64,000 bases of DNA, taken from contig JAENZP010000002.1 in NCBI GenBank assembly GCA_016841205.1, positions 186,001 to 250,000 on the forward strand. The letters run 5' to 3'. Source of the stretch: Desulfoscipio geothermicus. GTDB lineage: Bacteria; Bacillota; Desulfotomaculia; Desulfotomaculales; Desulfallaceae. A program made the position numbers and the translations under genes. The notes under the pieces are model-generated. The model had not been told where the DNA came from and searched no databases. It was given only the letters and a program-made list of their open reading frames with translations. Below, one piece after another: positions 8,600-15,800 of the stretch; the stretch's first letter is position 1, and every line of letters begins with the position of its first letter.

Positions 8600-9400
8600 T
8601 CAGTACCATCCAAATAAGGTCTTGTCCTGATCCAGCTTTCTGATGCGGCTCATATCATCATCTATCAGCTGAAAATCAAAAATGTCCATGTTTTCAATCA
8701 TCCTGTTTCTATGTGAGGTTTTTGGAATCACGGCAAAGCCCATCTGTACTAGATACTTCAAGGCGATTTGGGTTGCTGTTTTTCTATATTTCTGTCCGAT
8801 GGCAGCCAACACTGTATCCTCGAAAATGTTGTTTTTCCCCGCCGCAAAGGGACTCCAAGCCTCTATGTGTGTACCATGCTCGGACATCCTTTGACGAAGC
8901 TTATTTTGCTGAAAAAACACGTGTGCCTCCACCTGATTGACTGCTGGAATCACGCCACAGTCCAGGATAAAATCGCTATACCATCTTGCATTGAAATTAG
9001 AAATGCCGATAGCTCTGATCTTTCCGTTCTGATAGGCCTCTTTCATGGCGCTATACATTTCCTGTGCTTCTCGATAAGGTTCGTGAATTAAAAGCAGGTC
9101 GATATAGTCCAACTGCAGCTCTTTCAATGAGACTTCAATAGCTGATTTTGTGCCTTGATAGCTGTTGTTGGGGCGGCATATTTTCGTTGTTATAAACAGT
9201 TCCTCGCGAGGAACACCGCATCTTTTAATAGCATTTCCGACTTGACGCTCGTTTTCGTACATCTGCGCGGTGTCAATCAATTGGTATCCTAATCCTACAG
9301 CCTCAAGGATACTTTCTTCACATTCCCGTCCCCGAAGATCCCATGTACCGAGTCCCAAAATCGGCATTTGAACACCGTTATTAAGTGTAATATAATTCAT
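8600..9400 (-). CDS. Aldo/keto reductase, intact (AKR5-like)
   Basis: A 266-residue single-domain (alpha/beta)8 NADPH-dependent reductase. Catalytic residues are visible: Asp in LIDTAQMYENE (about 44), Tyr 4-5 residues later, Lys in FITTKICR (about 74), and His in LLLIHEPYREA (about 107). GKIRAIGISNF and VIPAVNQVEAH are family signatures, and VIPKTSHRNRMIENM forms the NADPH phosphate-binding part. It is the intact relative of the broken copy at 3888-4726. The ribosome site CCGGAGG before ATG 9400 follows 17 nt after the stop of a RibD-like gene end (9418), repeating the RibD-like/aldo-keto pairing at the left of the window. Physiological substrate unknown. Confidence 0.88.
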   Translation of the reverse strand: MNYITLNNGVQMPILGLGTWDLRGRECEESILEAVGLGYQLIDTAQMYENERQVGNAIKRCGVPREELFITTKICRPNNSYQGTKSAIEVSLKELQLDYIDLLLIHEPYREAQEMYSAMKEAYQNGKIRAIGISNFNARWYSDFILDCGVIPAVNQVEAHVFFQQNKLRQRMSEHGTHIEAWSPFAAGKNNIFEDTVLAAIGQKYRKTATQIALKYLVQMGFAVIPKTSHRNRMIENMDIFDFQLIDDDMSRIRKLDQDKTLFGWY

Positions 9401-9417
9401 TGTCTGCCTCCGGTTTC

Positions 9418-9534
9418 TTATTTCTGTTTGACGATTTGGTATCTTAACCAGATACTGTCGCCTTTTTTTACTTCCATATGCAGGAGTCTGAAGCGAACTG
9501 CCAGCTCTTCATCCAGCCCTTCTTTGGTTCCAAA
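9418..9534 (-). pseudogene. C-terminal remnant of a RibD-like reductase
   Basis: The frame GLDEELAVRFRLLHMEVKKG then DSIWLRYQIVKQK and TAA at 9418 matches the end of RibD-type reductases; compare the tail SGSIWLTYRKNQ of the gene at 181-906. An in-frame TAG interrupts it about 35 codons upstream and no further similarity follows. Only the tail survives, directly before the intact aldo/keto reductase. Confidence 0.55.
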
Positions 9535-9703
9535 TAGCTATTGCCAATAAAGTACTGTGCGAAAGCCACTATTTTTGTTCATCTTAATTCCTTCATTGAA
9601 TTGAATTATTGTTTGTGTTCAACTTTGATTATTGAGTTCGATATGATTCTACAACTTAAAGTAAACTTTAAGTCAATGCTTTTTTCAAAAAAACTTCGAG
9701 AAA

Positions 9704-9744
9704 TTTATATCCATTCCTTTGCTTTGCTCAAGGCACAAAACGGC
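9704..9744. repeat. Direct repeat copy 1 (pair with 11227-11268)
   Basis: A 41-nt segment (starting TTTATATCCATTCC and ending CAAGGCACAAAACGGC) is repeated at 11227-11268 with a single extra C in the second copy. The copies flank the prs fragment and nudC. Confidence 0.8.
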
Positions 9745-9863
9745 TTGAACTTCCATTGACACCCGATTTTGTGGGCATGAAAGTCGGACGACGGAAATTC
9801 AATGATTTCCACTGTGTCGGCAGTCAAAGAAGTTGCTAATTTTTCTTGTGTAATCTCGTACAT
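9705..9863 (-). pseudogene. Possible N-terminal remnant of a SAM-dependent methyltransferase
   Basis: The frame from ATG 9863 reads MYEITQEKLATSLTADTVEI and resembles the start of a group of small class I methyltransferases (pattern TQEKLATSLTADTTEII). Similarity stops after about 22 codons, and the rest runs into the 41-nt direct repeat at 9704-9744, where the stop lies. No SAM motif remains and there is no clear ribosome site. Identification is from memory and weak. Confidence 0.35.
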
Positions 9864-9935
9864 TAAAATGTTCTCACTTTCAGCTGATAGTATTTGTTGC
9901 ATCACAAATATCTGTAACATTAGTCTGATAAATGA

Positions 9936-10166
9936 AATGAGAGGGCGGAGGATATATACGCTGGTTGCACCCATCCTGTGTTCAGCGGCACTGCCGTGGA
10001 TTGGCTTGCGCGTGCGCCCATCAGGGAAGTAATTGTTACTAATACTATCCCCCTGCCGGAAAGCAAAAGGATTAATAAGCTAAAAATACTGTCATTAGCA
10101 CCGCTTTTGGGAGATGCCATTAAGCTCATACATGAGAATCAGCCGGTAAGTACACTTTTTGTTTAG
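9936..10166 (+). pseudogene. prs: C-terminal fragment of ribose-phosphate pyrophosphokinase
   Basis: The plus-strand frame between an in-frame TGA at 9933 and TAG at 10164 reads ERAEDIYAGCTHPVFSGTAV, then APIREVIVTNTIPLPES, then LSLAPLLGDAIKLIHENQPV and STLFV. This is the standard C-terminus of PRPP synthetase (HxVFSG..., VxTNTIP..., SVAPLLAEAIxRI). About 76 codons remain of roughly 315, without start or active-site loop. A functional copy must exist elsewhere. The fragment ends 4 nt inside the converging nudC stop region. Confidence 0.75.
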
Positions 10167-10993
10167 TACTGCTTAAAGGCTTCAATCATTTCACCGGTCA
10201 GGGAAATGTTAGAATCCGCCTCCGGAATCTCATCCCTTTGCAGCCAAACTCCGATAGCCAGCTCATCCTCATCTAGACGAATCGTATCATCACCATCAAG
10301 TTCGGCAAAAAACCCCGCCAGGATGATGTCTGTAAACGGCCAGGGCTGGCTTTTATAATAACGGATATTTTTAACCTTCAGCCCCACTTCCTCCATGACC
10401 TCCCTGCGCACTGTCTGCTCAAGGCTTTCGCCAATTTCTGCAAAACCGGCAATAAGCGCATATTTGCGATATTCACGATTGGCATATTTGGTCAAAAGCA
10501 ACCTGTCCCCATCATGCACCGCGACGATGACACAGGGAGAAATGGTGGGATAGACTGTCAAACCACAGCTTTCGCAGTAGAGCAGACGGTCTTTTTCTGA
10601 TCGTTTAAGTGGTTTGCTGCACCGACTGCAGAACCGGTGATTGCTGTACCAGCGATTTACTTGCCAGCCGACCGCACCGGCAAAGGATCGCCAGTATTTT
10701 TTCTCCGACAGAAATTGGTTGGTACTCACATAGGTCCAGCCTAGAACCTCATCAAGTCCATCTTCTTCAACCAGATAATAATTTATCTCATCAATGGTAA
10801 ATAAAAACTGTGCATCCCGCATCAAATTCGGGTGACTAATTGAGAAATCAGAAAAGGACGGATACCACAGCTTATCCTTATCCTCCCGGATCAGGACAGT
10901 ATCGCCCTGATAAGCCAGAAACAAGTCTTCCGGACTCGTCTTATTATTTTTAAATTCATTATGGAAAACTCTTGGTTCAATATCCTGGATCAT
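10163..10993 (-). CDS. nudC: NAD+ diphosphatase (NADH pyrophosphatase)
   Basis: A 276-residue Nudix hydrolase that cleaves NAD(H) to NMN(H) and AMP and in other bacteria removes NAD caps from RNA. The N-terminal domain is followed by a zinc ribbon with four cysteines (FCSRCSKP and LYCESCG, about residues 121-141). The Nudix box GFAEIGESLEQTVRREVMEE stands at about 180-200. The NudC-specific SQPWPF motif follows at about 215. Length and order are those of the family. The start ATG at 10993 has only a modest ribosome site (AAAAAGAGGTATAGCCG region). It is the first clearly intact enzyme left of ssrA. Confidence 0.92.
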   Translation of the reverse strand: MIQDIEPRVFHNEFKNNKTSPEDLFLAYQGDTVLIREDKDKLWYPSFSDFSISHPNLMRDAQFLFTIDEINYYLVEEDGLDEVLGWTYVSTNQFLSEKKYWRSFAGAVGWQVNRWYSNHRFCSRCSKPLKRSEKDRLLYCESCGLTVYPTISPCVIVAVHDGDRLLLTKYANREYRKYALIAGFAEIGESLEQTVRREVMEEVGLKVKNIRYYKSQPWPFTDIILAGFFAELDGDDTIRLDEDELAIGVWLQRDEIPEADSNISLTGEMIEAFKQY

Positions 10994-11437
10994 CGGCTAT
11001 ACCTCTTTTTCGGTTCATTTTTCCACTCCAAAATTATCCCTTTCCACAAGCGTACCCCTAACGATATCACTTGGCTGCTTGCCAATTTCATGTTTCCAGT
11101 ATAACTTACATTTTTAATTTTGTGTCTTACTATATGGGAGCATTATAGAAAGTACACAAGGAATTTCTTTGAACTGGTCAAAAATAAATTTAATGAACCC
11201 AACATCAATTAAAAGTTTTGTTCATCTTTATATCCATTCCTTTCGCTTTGCTCAAGGCACAAAACGGCATGAAACCCGGCACTTTTCAGCCGGCTAGAGC
11301 AATATTACCCAACCTCACCGCCCATACATAAGATATTTAACGGTAAGCCTTTGGCCCATATTCATTGCTTTTTGTTTAGTCCACGCTTTGCAATGTGGAT
11401 AAAAATATGGTAAATTTATCATACTCATGGTGGGTAT
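10994..11437. other. Intergenic region with repeat, no gene
   Basis: It contains the upstream region of nudC and the second copy of the 41-nt direct repeat (11227-11268). No reading frame with a credible start was seen on either strand. Confidence 0.5.
11227..11268. repeat. Direct repeat copy 2 (pair with 9704-9744)
   Basis: Same sequence as 9704-9744 except one inserted C (CCTTTCGCTTTG against CCTTTGCTTTG). The copies are 1.5 kb apart in direct orientation. Confidence 0.8.
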
Positions 11438-11488
11438 GCCCTCTTGGTTGTTGACTGCCAGGTCCTTAAGAACCAAAAGGGCATTTTT
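11438..11488 (+). terminator. Terminator-like hairpin
   Basis: GCCCTCTTGGTT (11438-11449) pairs with AACCAAAAGGGC (11471-11482) with one mismatch, followed by ATTTTTAT on the plus strand. There is no obvious plus-strand gene upstream. It lies just beyond the stop of the HxlR gene. Confidence 0.6.
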
Positions 11489-11512
11489 ATGTACTTTACC
11501 TCCTCCGTATTT

Positions 11513-11857
11513 TTAATCGTATTCTGTAAAGCTAAACACTTCCTTTGCCCAAATTTTTGACCACTCCCCAAATGTTAGTAATAGTTTAGTGAGTTCATTA
11601 CCTCGTTCAGTCAATTGGTAGCCATCAAGTGTTCGCTCTACAATACCAGCTTCTTTTAATTCCTTGATTCGGCTGTTTAGAATAGAAGGGGAAATCGACT
11701 CACATCGTTCCTGAAGTTCTCTGAATGTATAAGGACCGTTTTGTAATTGCCAAATGACCCCCATCGCCCAAGTTCTACCCAGCAAATCAAAAATAGCCAT
11801 AATCGGTACTCCTGATTTAGATCCTCTAACAGGTTTTCCTGGAATTGGTATTGACAT
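11513..11857 (-). CDS. HxlR-family winged-helix regulator
   Basis: A 114-residue DNA-binding protein of the HxlR/MarR-like group. MAIFDLLGRTWAMGVIWQLQ is the family opening (helix with conserved W near residue 32). YTFRELQERCESISPSILNS and RIKELKEAGIVER (about 43-75) are the recognition helices, with the wing ending GYQLTERG. Such regulators act as dimers, often sensing electrophiles or redox state. It lies 79 nt upstream of, but transcribed away from, nothing obvious: the tautomerase gene at 11938-12129 precedes it on the same strand, so the pair may be one operon controlled by the palindromes at 12144-12200. The ribosome site TAAGGAGG stands 10 nt before ATG 11857. Confidence 0.85.
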   Translation of the reverse strand: MSIPIPGKPVRGSKSGVPIMAIFDLLGRTWAMGVIWQLQNGPYTFRELQERCESISPSILNSRIKELKEAGIVERTLDGYQLTERGNELTKLLLTFGEWSKIWAKEVFSFTEYD

Positions 11858-11937
11858 AATAGCCTCCTTAATCCGATGTTTTTAAAATAGTGAAACATCC
11901 TTCCCGAGATAGCTTCTTGAGAAGGACGTTTGAGATC

Positions 11938-12129
11938 TTACTTATTAGACATTTCAGATAATGGCTGGCCGCCAACACCTACGCTTTCATTTTCATACTC
12001 CTCAATAAAAACCGTATAAGCTTCTGCAGGAAAAGATGTTACTTCAACAGCAGCTTTAGTAAGCTTCTCAATCAACTCTTTTTTCTGGTCGGGCAGGGTT
12101 TTTCCAGTTTTCATAGTTATTACTGGCAT
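11938..12129 (-). CDS. 4-oxalocrotonate tautomerase family protein
   Basis: A small tautomerase of 63 residues beginning MPVITMKTGKTLPDQKKELI. After Met removal, Pro-1 is the catalytic base, which decides the start: the ATG at 12129 rather than the upstream GTG at 12135, and GGAGG is 7 nt before it. The family's helix-strand pattern follows (KLTKAAVEVTSFPAEAYTVF), and Arg pairs are replaced by EEYENES. Hexamers of such subunits perform keto-enol shifts of 2-oxo acids, but stand-alone members have unknown substrates. The large nested operator directly upstream (12144-12200) suggests tight control, plausibly by the HxlR regulator next to it. Confidence 0.8.
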   Translation of the reverse strand: MPVITMKTGKTLPDQKKELIEKLTKAAVEVTSFPAEAYTVFIEEYENESVGVGGQPLSEMSNK

Positions 12130-12143
12130 ATGCACACCTCCTT

Positions 12144-12200
12144 TGCTATAAATTTAGTAGCTTGATATTAATATCATAGCATGCTACTAAATTTATAGCA
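12144..12200. promoter_or_regulatory. Nested palindromic operator upstream of tautomerase gene
   Basis: TGCTATAAATTTAGTAGC (12144-12161) is repeated exactly in reverse at 12183-12200: 18 of 18 bases pair, with a 21-nt spacer. Inside the spacer, TGATATTAATATCA (12163-12176) is itself a perfect 14-bp palindrome. The element starts 15 nt before the tautomerase start codon, covering the likely promoter and leader. A dimeric regulator, best candidate the adjacent HxlR protein, could bind. An attenuator is less likely because no T-run follows. Confidence 0.75.
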
Positions 12201-12812
12201 AACAATTTTTATTTATGTTATTTCCTTAACTTCCGCAGGACGAAAGTTGAAGTCGTCCCTTTAAAAATGCTGGTAGACAGGAAATAAACTCATTAATCAT
12301 ATCCTGTAAAGCACCATCGGATAGTTGCCTATGACCCATGAATCTGTCGGAAACCCCAGATCGACACGATTAATGAAGTTTGCGTCGAGATACTGTAATA
12401 GACAACTTCCACTTGAGGCCAAGGAGTTTATGACAGTCCCGGCATTAATTTACCGGACATTACAATTTATACAATAGATCCCAGTTGCATTATCAACCAG
12501 CTATATTTTTTTTATTAGCAATAAGTTTCATTTTAATACTAACACCAATAGACCCCACTTGTTTATTGAATAATAATCCCGAGCATTTGAGTGCAAGAGG
12601 AAGAAATTAATAATTTTCCATTTTCTTTCTGATTAAATATAGCCGGCCATGCTTCACAGTGTCCCATTTGAATGATCCAAATGAGTATCTACCCAGTGCG
12701 CCGGGATCCCATAGCTGGCCACAACCATAAACACCCAATAGTCATACAAGAAAAATTCACCATCCTTCTACCCTCTCTATCTGATGATAATAAACATTTA
12801 CGACATAAAAAC
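12201..12812. other. Non-coding, degenerate stretch before ssrA
   Basis: No intact gene. A minus-strand frame near 12232-12345 reads MGHRQLSDGALQDMINEF then SCLPAFLKGRLQ and a stop, without a ribosome site. It may be the end of a lost gene but I do not recognise it. The rest is A+T-rich with no clear signals. Confidence 0.4.
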
Positions 12813-12851
12813 AAAGCCGTAGTTCCTTACTTCACAAGGAACTACGGCTTT
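12813..12851. terminator. Bidirectional terminator between the accessory region and ssrA
   Basis: AAAGCCGTAGTTCCTT (12813-12828) pairs perfectly with AAGGAACTACGGCTTT (12836-12851), 16 bp with a 7-nt loop. On the minus strand it follows the 3' end of tmRNA by 78 nt and is followed by T-rich sequence, so it probably ends the ssrA transcript. Confidence 0.85.
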
Positions 12852-12928
12852 TGCGACCTACATTATAACCAAAAACCCATAAAAGTGAGCTTTATTGTTT
12901 AGACACTCGCTGACTTATTTCCAAATTT

Positions 12929-13287
12929 TGGTGGAGGCGGGGGGAGTTGAACCCGCCGTCCGAAAGAAGAGCCACAAGACCTTCTACGAGCATAGATTGT
13001 GTTTTAAACTTCGCTCCGTTGGCGCCCACAATCAGGCTTCGCCGGAACTATCTCGATGGATGTCCCCGTTAGCCTCCGAGAATTGGCTAAAGAGTAAGCC
13101 TGCTCATATGACACCCCAGGATCCGCTCCACAGGCAAGTGCGGGTGGGATGCTAGCTGCAACTAAGCAGCTAGAGCGTAATTATCTTCGTTGGCAGTTAT
13201 ATTAACTGTTCCACCGTTTAACGGGCTGATGGAACCCCGGCTCGCTTATCCTGCCACAACTTCCCCCGTCGAAACCATTTCGCCCCC
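12929..13287 (-). ncRNA. ssrA: tmRNA (transfer-messenger RNA)
   Basis: The RNA starts GGGGGCGAAATGGTTTCGAC (13287 downward) and ends with the T-arm and CCA-side GCCTCCACCA (12929). The 5' GGGGGCG pairs with CGCCTCC near the 3' end as a 7-bp acceptor stem. The tag frame reads ANEDNYALAA-stop (GCCAACGAAGATAATTACGC..., about 13196-13164), preceded by the resume codon. It releases stalled ribosomes and tags the nascent chain for proteolysis together with SmpB. The gene begins only 15 nt after the smpB stop codon, so it is probably processed from a joint transcript or driven from within smpB. Its 3' end is duplicated at 5557-5573. Confidence 0.97.
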
Positions 13288-13302
13288 AAATAATTAAAAA
13301 TG

Positions 13303-13761
13303 TTACTGCCTTTGCCTATCCCTCATGGCCCGGTCCATATCCCTTTGGGCATCTCTCGCAGCAATATCTTCCCTCTTGTCATACTGTTTTTTGCCCCGGG
13401 CCAGGGCTAGCTCAACTTTAGCCCATTTACCATTTTTAAAATACACTTTAAGAGGAATCAGAGAAAAACCTTTTTCTCTGGTTTGGCCAAACAATCGCAT
13501 GATTTCCCGCTTGTGCATTAATAGCTTGCGCGGTCGCTTGGGTTCGTGATTGAACCGGTTGCCCTGCTCATAAGGGCTGATATGCATATTATACAACACC
13601 AGTTCGCCATTTTCAATTCTTGCATAACTATCTTGAAGATTGGCCTTGCCGGCCCGGATAGATTTTATTTCCGTGCCATACAATGCAATACCGGCTTCAT
13701 AAGTTTCATCAATATGATATTCATGGCGTGCCTTACGATTAACAATTGTTTTAGCCGACAT
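13303..13761 (-). CDS. smpB: SsrA-binding protein
   Basis: A 153-residue SmpB starting [20 protein letters not shown]. The start at 13761 is chosen because GAGGTG lies 6 nt before it; the longer frame adds seven unlikely residues. Family signatures are [20 protein letters not shown] and [20 protein letters not shown], and the C-terminal basic tail ([18 protein letters not shown]) enters the mRNA channel during trans-translation. It binds the tRNA-like domain of tmRNA, whose gene follows immediately. Length and motifs are normal. Confidence 0.97.
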   Translation of the reverse strand: MSAKTIVNRKARHEYHIDETYEAGIALYGTEIKSIRAGKANLQDSYARIENGELVLYNMHISPYEQGNRFNHEPKRPRKLLMHKREIMRLFGQTREKGFSLIPLKVYFKNGKWAKVELALARGKKQYDKREDIAARDAQRDMDRAMRDRQRQ

Positions 13762-13884
13762 GAACAACACCTCGATAATCAAAGCCCTGCCAGTTTTTTA
13801 TAGGCTAGGGCTTTCATCACAAAATACTTTCTATAATACCAGGTAATTATTAATTATATCATTATCTATTTCTTTGTCAACCAC

Positions 13885-14436
13885 CTACAGCCCCATTTCA
13901 TCTGCAATGCCCTGCATAGCTTCCAACCCCAGCCTGAGAAATTCACCCAACTCCAGACCCATTTCCGAACAAGACGCAATTATTTCGCGATTGGCACCAC
14001 GGGCGAAGGCCTTTTCACCAAACCTTTTTTTCAGGAAGTCTACATCTATAGCCGACAGCTTTTTCTCCGGCCTAATTAACGCTCCAGCTACGATTAACCC
14101 GGTCAGCGGGTCAGTGGAATACAAAGCCTTGTCCATTAAAGAATTACGAGGCAGGCCATGCGCCTCATTATGCACCCGCACAGCATATACCACATCCTCA
14201 GGCAGCCCGTGTTCCGCCAGCAAATCTGCGCCCTCCAGACTATGCCTTTGCGGGTCGTCCTTTGTCCGATCGTAATCAATATCATGCAGTAATCCTGCCA
14301 AGCCCCATTTTTCTACATCCTCGTTAAAATGCAGGGCTAAATGCCTCATTACAGCCTCTACGGCCAGTGAGTGCTTAATTAAATTTTTATTTTTTAAATG
14401 CTGCTTTAAAAGTGAATAAGCCTCTTTCCTGGTCAT
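13885..14436 (-). CDS. HD-domain (HDIG) phosphohydrolase
   Basis: A 183-residue protein with a single HD domain. The metal ligands are visible as H24 (LIKHSLAVEAVMRHLA), the HD pair in AGLLHDIDYDRT (about 49-50), H66 (DPQRHSLEGADLL) and H-x-E near residue 90 (VRVHNEAHG). Proteins of this type hydrolyse nucleotides or phosphate monoesters, but the substrate is unknown. ATG 14436 with GGAGG 7 nt upstream is preferred over a TTG two codons earlier. It lies 26 nt downstream of the thioesterase gene on the same strand. Confidence 0.85.
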   Translation of the reverse strand: MTRKEAYSLLKQHLKNKNLIKHSLAVEAVMRHLALHFNEDVEKWGLAGLLHDIDYDRTKDDPQRHSLEGADLLAEHGLPEDVVYAVRVHNEAHGLPRNSLMDKALYSTDPLTGLIVAGALIRPEKKLSAIDVDFLKKRFGEKAFARGANREIIASCSEMGLELGEFLRLGLEAMQGIADEMGL

Positions 14437-14462
14437 ACACAAGCCTCCAATATATTTAAAAA

Positions 14463-14924
14463 TTATTTCGGGTCAACTTTCATAAATTTGGCATTGGCTT
14501 TAACAGCAGCTTTGCCATCGGGCAGTATTATCCGCCCGGCCATCAAAAAAAGCCGGCCTCTTTTTTCCTCTTCGCACCATGATTCCACTACTAGCCTGGT
14601 TTTAACCGGCACCCCAAAGCTGTACCGGGTTTTCATTTCCACCGTCATAATGGAAATATCCTTAAACCACAGCCACCAGGCCATTGTTTCATCCAGCAAT
14701 GCGGCAATTAGGCCGCCGTGCATATAACCGTTCCAACCCTGGTGCTCTTCCCCCGCCTCAAATTCGGTGCGGCAAATGTCGCCATCCATTTGGAATTTTA
14801 ACTTCAGGCCAATGGGATTGGCCTGGCTGCAGCCAAAGCACATATTGTTGTCGTCCTTAATTCTGTTTTGCAGAAGTTTCACCCCCCGTACAATATCATT
14901 ACATATTATAACCCTTTGTGGCAA
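14463..14924 (-). CDS. PaaI-type hotdog thioesterase
   Basis: A hotdog-fold acyl-CoA thioesterase-like protein. The core reads MCFGCSQANPIGLKLKF, then GWNGYMHGGLIAALLDETMA, with the conserved HGG and the catalytic-region Asp/Glu of DET. ISIMTVEMKTRYSFGVPV is the long strand of the family. The frame is open from 14924, but the real start is uncertain: a GTG at about 14882 behind CGGGGG, or a codon just after it, would make a ~135-residue protein of normal length, while the upstream part (MPQRVIICNDIV) is not family-like. It is likely co-transcribed with the HD gene. Substrate unknown. Confidence 0.8.
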   Translation of the reverse strand: MPQRVIICNDIVRGVKLLQNRIKDDNNMCFGCSQANPIGLKLKFQMDGDICRTEFEAGEEHQGWNGYMHGGLIAALLDETMAWWLWFKDISIMTVEMKTRYSFGVPVKTRLVVESWCEEEKRGRLFLMAGRIILPDGKAAVKANAKFMKVDPK

Positions 14925-14984
14925 TAGTTACCTGATGAGCAAGCAGCAAAATATAATAGCATACTTTATGCTTTAGTAAAACAA

Positions 14985-15018
14985 AGTAAATAAAAAGTCG
15001 TCCCTACCCGGACGACCC
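14985..15018 (-). terminator. Rho-independent terminator (distal of two)
   Basis: On the minus strand GTCGTCC and GGACGAC (15016-15010 and 15003-14997) form a stem followed by TTTTTATTT. It is the second of two terminators after the gene at 15121-15345. Confidence 0.75.
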
Positions 15019-15072
15019 ATTTTGGGGATAAAAAGTTTTAATAACAAACTTTCCCAACAAATCCTGTATTAA

Positions 15073-15100
15073 TTAACAAAACCCGGCCAAAGCCGGGTAT
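15073..15100 (-). terminator. Rho-independent terminator of the small coiled-coil gene
   Basis: ACCCGGC and GCCGGGT (15098-15092 and 15087-15081 on the minus strand) form a tight hairpin followed by TTTTGTT, 20 nt after the stop codon at 15121. Confidence 0.8.
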
Positions 15101-15120
15101 GTTACCATCGCTGCTTGTCA

Positions 15121-15345
15121 TTAGAGCCCGTGAATATCGTTTTGCACATCTTGGAGCAGTATTTCATTTTTTTTAATACGCTTTGATAAATCCTCAACAC
15201 GCGCATTATCTTCGCCACGTTCTTTTAGCTCGGCAAGCTCATCTTTATTTTCCATAATTTCTTGCTCCAGCTCGTATGAAAAGTTAATTTTATCATCAAA
15301 GTTCATGCCTTTTTGGTAACGCTGCCCGGGATCACTGTAATCCAA
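15121..15345 (-). CDS. Small hypothetical protein with coiled coil
   Basis: A 74-residue, strongly charged protein (MDYSDPGQRYQKGMNFDDKI, then a long helix with ELEQEIMENKDELAELKERG and RIKKNEILLQDVQNDI). It begins at TTG 15345 with a perfect GGAGGGG ribosome site 6 nt upstream, and two terminators follow it, so it is a real monocistronic gene. It has no membrane or catalytic motif. The helix suggests dimerisation or a partner protein. No family recognised. Confidence 0.7.
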   Translation of the reverse strand: MDYSDPGQRYQKGMNFDDKINFSYELEQEIMENKDELAELKERGEDNARVEDLSKRIKKNEILLQDVQNDIHGL

Positions 15346-15504
15346 AAATACCCCTCCGCTCCTCTATTTTTAATTTATTGTGCCCGGGATACAAAAAAAT
15401 ATGCATAATTACATAAATTTACCGTCGTGAACACAGGCTGGCATTTAAGGACAAAAAGTTTTATAATCAACTTTAATTAAAGCTAGTCATGGGGGGGAGT
15501 TGCC

Positions 15505-15687
15505 TTGGAGAATAAGCTATCGTTTATTATCGCTTTAATTGCCTTTATCTTCGCCACCAGCCTAATACCCATGAGTAAGCTGAAAATGCGCGGTAAGGGC
15601 GTACGCATTTGGCGCCTAATTACAATGGCGTTGCTAGTTGTCGCAGCTTTTTTAGCTATGTTCGCACCGGCGCTAAGCGGTAAATAA
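15505..15687 (+). CDS. Small two-helix membrane protein
   Basis: A 60-residue protein starting at TTG 15505, six nt behind GGGGGGGAG. It reads MENKLSFIIALIAFIFATSL, a short basic loop (SKLKMRGKGVRIWR), then MALLVVAAFLAMFAPAL. Two hydrophobic helices with a positive loop indicate an inner-membrane hairpin with the loop in the cytoplasm. It is the only plus-strand gene in this stretch and converges on hppA. Function unknown. Confidence 0.6.
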   Translation: MENKLSFIIALIAFIFATSLIPMSKLKMRGKGVRIWRLITMALLVVAAFLAMFAPALSGK

Positions 15688-15766
15688 TGTTCGCGACCGC
15701 CACAGCCATACCTCATGCCGCCGCATCGTTACAAAAATATAAATCTATCTCATCAAGCATAAAGAA

Positions 15767-15797
15767 AAAAGCCGGGCATCAAGCCCGGCTTTCTATA
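15767..15797 (-). terminator. Terminator of hppA
   Basis: On the minus strand GCCGGGC and GCCCGGC flank a short loop and are followed by TTTTTTCTTT, directly after the hppA stop at 15801. Confidence 0.88.
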
Positions 15798-15800
15798 CTT

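Noticed and set aside
11227-11290. ACCCGGCACTTTTCA shared by position 1-15 and 11274-11288
   Set aside because: Only 15 nt, part of the alcohol dehydrogenase coding sequence at position 1; probably chance or a tiny remnant, not enough for a repeat claim.
12895-13155. Plus-strand open frame over the 3' half of ssrA
   Set aside because: It overlaps the tmRNA and is caused by the RNA sequence; no start signal.
13778-13814. AAAGCCCT/AGGGCTTT hairpin before smpB as terminator of the HD gene
   Set aside because: It can pair but no T-run follows on the minus strand and it overlaps the smpB ribosome site region, so it is left unannotated.
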